Below are positions 1 to 9,085 of a stretch of 64,000 nucleotides of DNA, one piece after another. The DNA comes from Atherix ibis (taxonomy: Eukaryota > Arthropoda > Insecta > Diptera > Athericidae), in assembly GCA_958298945.1 (NCBI GenBank), contig OY282609.1, forward strand, positions 11,700,326 to 11,764,325, in the 5' to 3' direction. Each line of letters opens with the position of its first letter. Positions within the stretch are counted from its first letter, which is position 1. Position numbers and translations under genes: made by a program. The notes under the pieces were generated by a model that did not search any database, had not been told where the DNA came from, and saw nothing but the letters and a program-made list of their open reading frames with translations.

Positions 1-324
1 CAAGTATTAAAATAAACATTTATCTTTGCATTTCAGTACCTCAGAAATTGTTATCTAATTAAATATTTATGTAGGGTTGCTTATATCAAATTTTAAACTT
101 AAAAGGATATTTTTCCTTGTAATAATAATCAGGATGTAATAAAAGTTTCTTTGAATAATATAGGGTTTTCCAATAAGAGTGATATGATTTCTAAGTGACG
201 TTTCGGCCATTTGTAATAAGTCATGATCTGTCTTTTTTTCCATTGTATTCAGTTATGTTTACAATTTCATCATGGAGGGATATACGCAAGAACAATGTTT
301 ATAAACTATTCAATTTTATTATCA

Positions 325-413
325 AAATAATCATTCTCCAAATTGCAACTTTTCGTGCGCTCACTTTCATGAAAGTGAGCGCACGAAAAGTTGCAATTGG
401 AGAATGATTATTT
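325..413. repeat. Spacerless palindrome inside the transposon
   Basis: Left arm 325-369 and right arm 370-413 are reverse complements with a single-base bulge and no loop; the centre is TCATGA at 367-372. The right arm lies in transposase coding sense. The left arm is an inverted copy that displaces the normal upstream coding sequence. Confidence 0.95.
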
Positions 414-913
414 GCGAAGAAAATCCACAAATTATTCATGAACATCCATTATATTCACCTAAATTGACAGTTTGGTGTGCTTTTTGGTCTGGTGGAATCA
501 TCGGTCCGTACTTCTTTCGAAATGAAGCTGGTAACACCGTTACTGTCAATGGAGAGCGGTCTTAGATCGATGATAACCAACTTTTTATGGCCGAAATTAG
601 AAGAAGTGCAACAATCGAATTATTGCGAGAAAAGTTTGGAGATTCGATTATTTCAAGAAATTGTGACATTGAATGGCCTCCAAGAAGTTGTGATTTAACA
701 CCATTAGACTATTTCTTGTGGGGTTATTTGAAGTCATTGGTCTTTAGCAATGAACCAGACTCTCTTCAAGCTTTAGAAGTCAATATTGAACGTGTTATTC
801 ATAACATACGACTTGATTTAGTGGAAAAAGTGCTCGAAAATTGGGTTCATCGAATTCGTTCCTTCAAAAGAAGTCGTGGAGGCCATTTGAATGACGTTTT
901 ATTCAGAACTTAA
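370..913 (+). pseudogene. Transposase fragment (family A, copy 1)
   Basis: Reading from the palindrome centre, the sequence encodes the central DDE domain (a CEENPQIIHEHP stretch, then LTVWCAFWSGGIIGPYFF and TVTVNGER). It then shifts frame after a deletion and continues as ATIELLREKFG, WPPRSCDLTPLD and a C-terminus ending near GGHLNDVLFRT at 913. The stretch with the second catalytic Asp (FQQDGATCH in copy 2 at 10.7 kb) is absent. It cannot encode an active enzyme. The class follows from the WPPRSCDLTPLD motif, seen in DD41D (rosa-type) transposases. Confidence 0.85.
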
Positions 914-1017
914 TTGTATTGATTGTATTTCACATTAAATAAAAAACATTTGAATTTGCCTAACAATTAGTATGTTTTTTTAAAAAATGAAATCATATCA
1001 CTCCTTTTGGAAAACCC

Positions 1018-1310
1018 TATATAAATACTGGTACAACAGACTTCAATTTCATTATTTTTATTATTAATTTGAAGAAAAAACTACATTAAATGTGTTCTTA
1101 CATTTTAATAAAAATAATAGCAATAAATTTTATAAAAGTATCGAAAATTTTGTGAAATGTGTTACTTATATAAAAAATTGGTAGCGCTTATACATTTCTG
1201 ATAATCATGTATTACAAGTATTAACGAATTAAAAATTATTTTACACCTCATAAGAATAAAAAGTAGATAAAGAAAAACAATTTTTTAAAATATATTTAAT
1301 TCGTAATTAC
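1018..1310. other. Downstream flank of receptor copy 1
   Basis: AT-rich sequence homologous to 2757-3017 of the other duplicate. On the minus strand it follows the receptor exon and would be intron plus a possible short terminal exon. The region matching the candidate exon in copy 2 has one extra base in a T run (sense strand), which shifts the frame. No clear coding sequence was found. Confidence 0.5.
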
Positions 1311-2201
1311 CTCATTTTTGAAGTTTTCACCCATATTTGTTAACATTGCAATAGATATTAAATGTGGTATAAACCATGCAATACGATTGATTATAAGCAT
1401 TAATATCTTTATAGTAAGATTATTATTAATTTCTAAAATTATGAGGTAAAATTTAAATGCGCCACTTATTACTGAATATAAACAGCAGACAATATTAACA
1501 AGCCATGATAGACTACAGCATGAATTTATTTCATTTTGAATACTTTTGATTTGTTTTAAAAGTTCACATCCATAGTTAAGATTTGATAGTTTTTTATTAT
1601 ACAGTGAATCCTCAATAATATTATTGATTAAATGCAATTCATTTATCATAAATTTTGATAATGATGTGGTTAAAACAATCGAGCATCCAAATACTATGAA
1701 TTTAATATTCATCATTACAATTAAACTAACTCGAAATCCATCCATATTTTTTCCAACGAAATGCAACATCATTCCTATATTGACCATTATAAATATTAAT
1801 AAAAAACCATATTTGTATAGTGTAACATTTGTTTTTAATTTGAAATTAAATTTTTGTAATAAAACAATTTCAATATTCATTATTTGCCGCATAATTTGAA
1901 GTTGATTTTTATGTTTTACTAATGATGAGTAAATTATTATATTTGTTGAAAGAAAATTAATAAAACCATCAATTCTATAATTTGTATCAAGAACTTGAAT
2001 GGTATTCTGATGCAATACGGTCTCGTAGATATATTGAAATGATAATATACTCTGTAGTATTGTAATTATAACAATTATAATATATATTAAACGATGATAT
2101 CGGTACATTAATATTTGATCATTTTTTATAATAAACATTGGATAAAGACCAGTTACTTGTCCAATAAATAATACTGGATTTAATTTTTCTTGAAAATTCA
2201 T
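1311..2201 (-). CDS. Gustatory receptor, main exon (duplicate 1)
   Basis: An ATG-initiated open frame encoding 297 residues up to a good splice donor (GAG|GTAATT at 1311/1310); the frame stops soon after if unspliced. The product starts MNFQEKLNPVLFIGQVTGLYP and is a multi-pass hydrophobic protein with about six strongly hydrophobic blocks and Asn/Ile/Leu-rich loops, the pattern of insect 7TM gustatory receptors, which are ligand-gated cation channels of chemosensory neurons. The donor after ...NFKNE is where this family usually splices to the exon(s) carrying the last helix. That exon is not recognised downstream, so the gene is incomplete or decayed. About 20 residues differ from duplicate 2. 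A mariner-type element lies in its 3' flank. Confidence 0.8.
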
Positions 2202-2596
2202 TTTCTTTTAATTCAAATGAAAAATTTGTTTTTAAAATTTCTTTAATTCATTTACCACTAGTAATCGTTATTTAACTAAAAATGAATAAATTTGTACTAT
2301 GTTTATCATCATTTCAATTAGTTAATGGACTTAATAGGTGTACTTGCTGTTGTTAAAAGTAAAATGATAATTTATACATACTTAATGAATAGGTATTTTA
2401 TCGATAAGTTAACAATAGAATATACGCATAAAATAAAATCTATATAGGATATAGAAAATAAATTAGTTATTATACGATGCATTCATCCATATGCTTATGT
2501 GAATATAATCGTTCGTATCTATTTTCAATATTTCCAATGTTACTAGTAATTGAATTGCGTATGCATATAGTTCGTATTTTTATGAAAACATTAATC
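2202..2596. other. 5' flank of receptor duplicate 1
   Basis: AT-rich sequence almost identical to 3909-4205 upstream of duplicate 2 as far as about 2520, so each receptor copy kept about 300 bp of its own upstream region. A TATA-like stretch is present but cannot be distinguished from the AT background. The last 80 bp are unique. Confidence 0.5.
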
Positions 2597-2832
2597 CAAG
2601 TATTAAAATAAACATTTATTTTTGCGTTTCAGTACCTCAGAAATTGTTATCTAATTAAATATTTATGTAGGGTTGCTTATATCAAAGTTTAAACTTAGAA
2701 GGATATTTTTCCTTGTAATATTAATCAGAATGTAATAAAAGTTTCTTTGAATAATATAAATACTGGTACAACAGACTTTAATTTCTTTATTTTTATAATT
2801 AATTTTAAATAAAAACTATATTAAATGTGTTC

Positions 2833-2931
2833 TTACATTTTAATAAAAATAATTGCAATAAATTTTATAAAAGTATCGGAAATTTTGTCGGAAGTGTTTG
2901 TTATATAAAAATTGGTAGCGCTTATACTTTT
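2833..2931 (-). CDS. Candidate short terminal exon of receptor duplicate 2
   Basis: On the minus strand an AG acceptor (after GATTATC, AG at 2933-2932) is followed in phase 0 by 32 codons and a stop (KSISATNFY...IAIIFIKM). It joins in frame to the donor at 3018. The peptide lacks the Thr-Tyr-Leu...Gln-Phe style signature of receptor TM7, so it may be chance or a decayed exon. The homologous place in duplicate 1 carries an extra base and stops after 11 codons. Confidence 0.22.
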   Translation of the reverse strand, partial: KSISATNFYITNTSDKISDTFIKFIAIIFIKM

Positions 2932-3017
2932 CTGATAATCATATATTACAAGTATTAAAAGAATAAAAATTAAATAAAGAAAAACAATTTTTAAAAATAT
3001 ATTTAAATCATAATTAC

Positions 3018-3908
3018 CTCATTTTTGAAGTTTTCATCCATATTTGTTAACATTGCAATATATATTAAATTTGGTATAAACCATACAATACGACTGATTA
3101 TAAGCATTAAAATCTTTATAGTAAGATTATTATTAAGTTCTAAAATTATGAGGTACAATTTAAATGAGCTACTTATTACTGAATATAAACAGCAGACAAT
3201 ATTAACAAGCCATAATAGACTACAGCATGAATTCATTTCATTTTGAATACTTTTGATTTGTTTTAAAAGTTCACATCCATAGTTAAGATTTGATAGTTTT
3301 TTATTATACAGTGAATCCTCAATAATATTATTAATTAAATGCAATTCATTTATCATAAATTTTGATAATGATGTGGTTAAAACAATCGAGCATCCAAATA
3401 CTATGAATTTAATATTCATCATTACAATTAAACTAACTCGAAATCCATCCATATTTTTTGCAATGAAGTGCAACATCATCGCTATATTCACCATTATAAA
3501 TATTAATAAAAAAACATATTTGTATAGTGTAACATTTGTTTTTAATTTGAAATTAAATTTTTGTAATAAAACAATTTCAATGTTCATTATTTGCCGCATA
3601 ATTTCAAGTTGATTTTTATGTTTTACTAATGATGAGTAAATTATTATATTTGTTGAAAGAAAACTAATAAAACCATCAATTTTATAATTTGTATCAAGAA
3701 CTTGAATGGTATTCTGATGCAATACGGTCTCGTAGATATATTGAAATGATAATATACTCTGTAGTATTGTAATTATAACAATTATAATATATATTAAACG
3801 ATGATATCGGCCCATTAATATTTGATCATTTTTTATAATAAACATTGGATAAAGACCAGTTACTTGTCCAATAAATAATACTGGATTTAATTTTTTTTGA
3901 AAATTCAT
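3018..3908 (-). CDS. Gustatory receptor, main exon (duplicate 2)
   Basis: Open frame of 297 residues from ATG (MNFQKKLNPVLFIGQVTGLYP) to the donor GAG|GTAATT at 3018. It has the same hydrophobic multi-pass architecture as duplicate 1 and differs at about 20 positions, many conservative (for example I/M, V/I, N/S), which suggests both copies evolved under some constraint. It is expected to be a plasma-membrane chemosensory channel subunit. No frameshift or premature stop lies in the exon. The sequence after the donor holds only the weak candidate exon at 2833-2931, so whether a full protein is made is open. Confidence 0.8.
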
Positions 3909-4571
3909 TTTCTTTTAATTCAAATGAAAAATTTGTTTTTAAAATTTCTTTAATTCATTTACCACTAGTAATCGTTATTTAACTAAAAATGAATAAATTT
4001 GTACTATGTTTATCATCATTTCAATTAGTTAATGGACTTAATAGGTGTACTTGCTGTTGTTAAAAGTAAAATGATAATTTATACATACTTAATGAATAGG
4101 TATTTTATCGATAAGTTAACAATAGAATATACGCATAAAATAAAATCTATATAGGATATAGAAAATAAATTAGTTAATATACGATGCATTCATCCATATG
4201 CTTATATGAATATAATCGTTCGTACCCCCCCCATTATTTCTCTGTAAATACTCAAGTTCACTTTTCTGTATAAATTTTATCTATACTCGTTTTGATCGGA
4301 AATGTCTAAGAGTAAAAACAAATTGAAGCGAATTAATTTCCTTTGTTAAGAATGATGAAAATGAGCATACACATATTTCCTAGCAGTAGATTATTCGATA
4401 AAAGAAAAAGTTATTTTTCAACAAAAAATAGTGCGAGTACATTCTATTGTAGATATTGCATCTTCTGTAGAAATTATGATTTATTCTGCTTTTATTGTTA
4501 GAATTGCCAATATATTTTTAAACGAATAATGAATTTAAATTAGTCAGAAAACAATTTATTTTCGAAATTAC
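3909..4571. other. Interval between receptors 2 and 3
   Basis: Holds the duplicated 5' flank of receptor 2 (to about 4222), a C8 run at about 4226-4233 marking the end of duplication homology, then AT-rich sequence that would be the 3' side of receptor 3. Minus-strand AG acceptors there lead only to short open stretches with no TM7-like motif. Confidence 0.5.
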
Positions 4572-5453
4572 CTCGTTTTTTGATGTCTCGCATACATTGC
4601 AGTATATGAAAACGAAATAAAAGTGAAAGATTATCCAATTTATGCGATTGATGAAATGTACCGATACATTTTCATAAAAAATGTAAATGTAAAAGTTTAC
4701 AGTGATTAACATATATAAAGTTCCGATTGCTTGAATTATCCATACTATTCCATAGCATGAACTTATTTGCCTTTGTATATTACGGATTCGATACAAAATT
4801 TTAAAAGTCTCCCGTATTTTTTCCATATCGTTAGTTACAAAATATTTGTTGATCGAATTGTTTAAGAACTGTAATCTTGTCGACGTGAGTTTAATTAATG
4901 TTGTCGATATTATTATTACTGATACAAGTATAATAATTTTCATATTTATCATGATAATATAATTATAATTAAATATAAATTGTTCTTCTATACTATAGTG
5001 TATCACAAGGCTAACATTAATAATAATCACTATAGCAATGAACAAATTTCTGTGATATAGTGTAATGTTGTCGTTAATTTCCGATTTGAATTTTTTTATC
5101 ATTTCGATATCGATTTCGACTATATTCTGAAGAATTATGAGCTGCCTTTTATGTAATATCATTAATGAAAAAATTGTTACATTTACTGCGAATGCATTCA
5201 TAGTTATTTCGATGAAATTATTTTTATAAAGAACACTATGCTTATTTAGTTTTTGTTGGTCAATTGTTTCAACTAATAATCCATAACTTGAATAAATAAA
5301 TAATATATCAAAAAAAAGGATTTTTAAAATTGATATAAAAAAATTCATTTTGTTCTTATTTATAATTTTTGAATCTATCACCTCGAACTGGGGATAAAGT
5401 CCAATAAATTGAGCAATTCGTAATGTTGGATTCATATTATAAATAATCTTCAT
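4572..5453 (-). CDS. Gustatory receptor, main exon (diverged third member)
   Basis: Open frame of 294 residues (MKIIYNMNPTLRIAQFIGLYP...) ending at the donor GAG|GTAATT at 4572, the same relative position and phase as in the two duplicates. It has repeated hydrophobic segments with no signal peptide, as in insect gustatory receptors. Shared landmarks with its neighbours are the NP.L.I.Q..GLYP start, a ...LHKRQL.I... cytoplasmic loop, a C-proximal SSCYG.VW block and the terminal ...KNE|. Identity to the duplicates is low elsewhere, so it is an older paralogue. The last exon is not recognised. Confidence 0.78.
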
Positions 5454-5930
5454 ATTTTTTTTGTTTAATTTAATCGCTTATTTAATATTATTTATAATAT
5501 TGTAGTATAAATACGATGGATTTAACGTTTTAGAAACAGAAATAGAACTGAATCATTTCTAACTGAATTCGATATTTTATCGCATATTACTTCAACATTT
5601 ATCCAAGTCAAAATAATTAATAATTAATGCAGTGTATTTGTTTAAATAAATTTAATCAAGCATAACATTAATAAATGTATACAGATATCGTTGTCGTGAG
5701 CTTATGAAATTTTTGGAATTAACCTCAAAATTGAATAAAAAAATTGTCCAAAATGTACATAATTTCTGTATAATAAATCGTACAATTTATTTTACTCATA
5801 TTCTATCACTAGATGAAGCAGAGAGAAAAAAAAGAAAAAAACTATCTCAACAAAATAGCTGAGATTATTTTTTGCTCTTTTTATGAAAATCATATCGATA
5901 GGGCAAACACCTTTTTATAATTTAACATAA
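5454..5930. other. Intergenic, no feature
   Basis: AT-rich sequence upstream of receptor 3. No open frame, repeat or motif above background was seen. Confidence 0.5.
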
Positions 5931-6057
5931 AATAAAAATATTTGCTTAGAGCTTATAAATATAAAAAAATTTTCTTTTAAAATTCGAAATCGGCGTCGAT
6001 TTAAAAAACATTTCGAGGGTTTCATATATTTATAAGCTCTAAGCAAATATTTTTATT
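5931..6057. repeat. Short palindromic mini-element
   Basis: Perfect 32-bp inverted repeats (5931-5962 and 6026-6057) with a 63-bp spacer that includes GGCGTCGATTT. The arms contain TTTGCTTAGAGC. The size and perfect arms suggest a recent small foldback element or MITE. A similar spacer phrase (GCCGTCGATTTCGAAAA) occurs near 9780. Confidence 0.8.
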
Positions 6058-6197
6058 CTTAAGAAATTTTAAATCAGAATAATTCGTTTTTTTGTTGCAA
6101 AGAGGAAGGAGTTACGCTCTCAAACGCTGTAAATTTTACGGACTGTACATTTTTAGCAAACGGCTTTCGGACTATTTCAGAATTGAACAATTATCAA
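6058..6197. other. Unassigned spacer before the satellite
   Basis: 140 bp joining the palindromic element to the first satellite monomer, slightly richer in GC than its surroundings. No coding signal. Confidence 0.4.
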
Positions 6198-8130
6198 ATC
6201 GAGTCTATTCCCAGCAAAGAAGATAAAAAACGAAATTACTTCCCGGACAACCCAATACAGACAGACAGACATTTAAACTGTAATGCAGTTTAATGCACCC
6301 TGCCAATTACTTCCGCATGCAGGTATTTCCTTTAACAAAATGTTCTTATAACATAAAAGGGAAGATAACACCTAATTTTTATAGCAGCTTTTCGAGTATT
6401 CCCAGCAAAGAAAAAAAAAAAAAAGAAATTACTTCCCGGACAACCCAATACAGACAGACCGACCATTAAACTGTAATGCAGTTTAATGCACCCTGCCAAT
6501 TACTTCCGCATGCAGGTATTTCCTTAAACAAAATGTTCTTATAACATAAAAGGGACGAGAACACGTTTTATAGCAGCTTTTCGAGTATTCCCAGCAAAGA
6601 AGAAAAAAAACGAAATTACTTCCCGGCCAACCCAATACAGACAGACAGACATTTGAACTGTAATGCAGTTTAATGCACCCTGTCGGTTACTTCCGCATGC
6701 AGGTATTTCCTTTAACAAAATATTCTTGTAACATAAAAGGGACGAGAACACGTAATTTTTATAGCAGCTTTTCGAGTATTCCCAGCAAAGAAGAAAAAAA
6801 ACGAAATTACTTCCCGGCCAACCCAATACAGACAGACAGACATTTGAACTGTAATGCAGTTTAATGCACCCTGTCGGTTACTTCCGCATGCAGGTATTTC
6901 CTTTAACAAAATGTCCTTATAAAATAAAAGGGACGAAAACACGTAATTTTTATAGCCGCTTTTCGAGTATTCCCACCAACGAAGAAAAAAACGAAATTAC
7001 TTCCCGGACAACCCAATACAGATAGACAGACATTTAAACTGTAATGCAGTTTAATGCACCCTGCCGGTTACTTCCGCATGCAGGTATTTCCTTTAACAAA
7101 ATGTCCTTATAACATAAAAGGGACGAGAACACGTAATTTTTATAGCAGCTTTTCGAGTATTCCAAGCAAAGAAGAAAAAAAACGAAATTACTTGAACTGC
7201 CGGTTACTTCCGCATGCAGGTATTTCCTTTAAGAAAAATGTGCTTATAACATAAAAGGCACAAGAACACGTAGTTTTTATAGCAGCTTTTCGAGTATTCC
7301 CAGCAAAGAAGAAAAAAAAACTAAATTACTTCCCGGCCAACCCAATACAGACAGACAGACATTTGAGCTGTAATGCAGTTTAATGCACCCTGTCGGCTAC
7401 TTCCGCATGCAGGTATTTCCTTTAACAAAATGTTCTTGTAACATAAAAGGGACGAGAACACGTAATTTTTATAGCAGCTTTTCGAGTATTCCCAGCAAAG
7501 AAGAAAAAAAACGAAATTACTTCCCGGAAAACCCAATACAGACAGACAGACATTTGAACTGTAATGCAGTTTAATGCACCCTGTCGGTTACTTCCGCATG
7601 CAGGTATTTCCTTTAACAAAATGTCCTTATAAAATAAAAGGGACGAAAACACGTAATTTTTATAGTTGCTTTTCGAGTATTCCCACCAACGAAGAAAAAA
7701 ACGAAATTACTTCCCGGACAACCCAATACAGATAGACAGACATTTAAACTGTAATGCAGTTTAATGCACCCTGCCGGTTACTTCCGCATGCAGGTATTTC
7801 CTTTAACAAAATGTCCTTATAACATAAAAGGGACGAGAACACGTAATTTTTATAGCAGCTTTTCGAGTATTCCAAGCAAAGAAGAAAAAAAACGAAATTA
7901 CTTGAACTGCCGGTTACTTCCGCATGCAGGTATTTCCTTTAAGAAAAATGTGCTTATAACATAAAAGGGACAAGAACACGTAGTTTTTATAGCAGCTTTT
8001 CGAGTATTCCCAGCAAAGAAGAAAAAAACGAAATTACTTCCCGGACAACCCAATACAGATAGACAGACATTTAAAATGTAATGCAGTTTAATGCACCCTA
8101 CCGGTTATTTCCGCATGCAGGGTATATTTC
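6198..8130. repeat. Minisatellite array, about 190-bp monomer, 11 units
   Basis: Eleven units can be counted by the marker GCATGC, at 6315, 6508, 6695, 6886, 7076, 7212, 7405, 7596, 7786, 7922 and 8113. Spacings are 193, 187, 191, 190, 136, 193, 191, 190, 136 and 191. Each unit contains a poly-A-rich GAAGAAAAAAAACG stretch, a CAGACAGACAGACA tract, a GCAGTTTAATGCACC block and TTATAACATAAAAGG. Two units (before 7212 and 7922) share the same internal deletion of about 54 bp. Many open frames in this span are artefacts of the array. No transposon ends were recognised around it. Confidence 0.95.
6673..8092. repeat. Higher-order repeat: two 710-bp tandem units
   Basis: Units 6673-7382 and 7383-8092 are nearly identical, each made of four monomers of about 191, 190, 136 and 193 bp, including the same shortened monomer. 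Equivalent points recur at exactly 710 bp (for example 7054/7764 and 7192/7902). The whole four-monomer block was therefore duplicated after the monomers had diverged. Confidence 0.92.
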
Positions 8131-8137
8131 CTGCATA

Positions 8138-9085
8138 CAAAAATGACGACGTTTTATCCAAAATCCGTAATTAAGGGTGTTTTAAAAAAAAATACACTTA
8201 GGTGTAGGAGAAATAGTTTTACAGTATTACATCCAAAGGGGGAGCGGGGGGTATCCAATTTGAGGAGTAAAAAAGAAAATTTAGTAAAAACTGAAAACCA
8301 AATAAACTTAACCACGTACCAAATACATCGTGCGCCCGAATGTACGCAATCGTCTGAATTGTAAGCTGTTCCAATATATAAATATACGGATTTGGTTGAA
8401 TTAGAAAATATATATTGTATATACATATATGCGAGTGAGTGCCTCCATTCGAAAATATTTAATACATATTGAGGTGGTTATACTTTTATTAAAAGAAGTC
8501 ATATTATATATTTCATCTTTTGCATTTATATAACAGTCTTTTGCTCGTTTATGAAATGCATCCACTATGAGGGATAAGCTTAAAATATTGCAGTACACAG
8601 CTTGAAGGCATACCACCTTTAACATATATATACGGGAACTACTCTAGCAAAAGGATTTGTTTTGTTTTTTTGTGAAAAATGTTCTTGAATAGCAAACAAT
8701 TCTGAGAAAGTCTTTATAAACAAAAATCCTGCTCATAAAAGAGGGAGCAGATAATAAATAGCGAACTTCGGTATTTATTCGAGAAACACTTTTAGCTTTT
8801 CTGTCGTGGACAGATTTTCATTCCTTAAGTACAGGAGTTTACCCCTAAGTATATAAGAAATTATAGAAACTTTTCCTGCGCAAAAAAAAAAAGACGACGT
8901 TTTCAAAATTTGATATTTTGTGCGTGGTGGATTTCAAAGCAAACGCCGAAAAATATATATTTTTTTTTATACAAAAATGACGACAATCGTGTGAATTGTA
9001 AGCTGTTCCAATTTATACAATTATTATAGCACACCTGATAGTATGCAATCTAAAAAGCAGCCATATTTACAACTAACAACAAAAT
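8138..9085 (+). repeat. Dispersed unclassified repeat, copy A (rearranged)
   Basis: Three blocks, about 8140-8290, 8430-8770 and 8975-9085, match the reverse complement of 17870-18545. Block 1 includes GACGACGTTTTATCC and TTAAGGGTGTTTT. Block 2 includes GCAGTACACAGCTTGAAGG and TATGAGGGATAAGC. Block 3 includes TATTATAGCACACCTGAT. Block order differs from copy B, and a phrase around GAATTGTAAGCTGTTCCAA occurs twice inside copy A. No transposase or reverse transcriptase reading frame was seen, so it is probably a non-autonomous mobile element. Confidence 0.8.

Larger units (their letters stand above)
163..1017 (+). mobile_element. DD41D mariner-type element, internally deleted (family A, copy 1)
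   Basis: An 855-bp element with about 29-bp terminal inverted repeats starting GGGTTTTCCAATAAGAG on the left; the right end is its near-exact complement. TA dinucleotides flank both ends, as expected for Tc1/mariner. The inner sequence encodes remnants of a transposase of the type ending WPPRSCDLTPLDYFLWG. The helix-turn-helix part is gone, a palindrome replaces sequence at 325-413, and the segment carrying the second catalytic Asp is missing. The third Asp region and C-terminus remain (ORF 587-913). A second copy of the family is at 10691-11250. The corresponding position in the neighbouring duplicate (about 2752-2758) lacks the element. Confidence 0.9.
1..2596. repeat. Tandem duplication, copy 1 (left edge outside window)
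   Basis: Positions 1-162 match 2597-2750 almost base for base, and 1018-2515 match about 2757-4205, so the window opens inside a duplicated unit that carries one gustatory-receptor exon plus its flanks. Copy 1 differs from copy 2 by point changes, short indels and one transposon insertion (163-1017). The homology ends near 2520, shortly before copy 2 begins. The true left boundary lies before base 1. Confidence 0.85.
2597..4222. repeat. Tandem duplication, copy 2 (empty site preserved)
   Basis: Second copy of the receptor unit. Its left part (2597-2750) matches bases 1-162. It continues straight into sequence matching 1018 onward, with no transposon between, so about 2752-2758 is the pre-insertion (empty) site. 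Homology stops at a run of eight C residues near 4226. Confidence 0.85.

Noticed and set aside
6539..7964. Many 63-95 codon open frames on both strands
   Set aside because: They recur at the satellite periods (190 and 710 bp) and are by-products of the array.
8143..8625. Overlapping short ORFs in the dispersed repeat
   Set aside because: No motif, overlapping on both strands, and the homologous copy at 17.9-18.5 kb does not preserve them.
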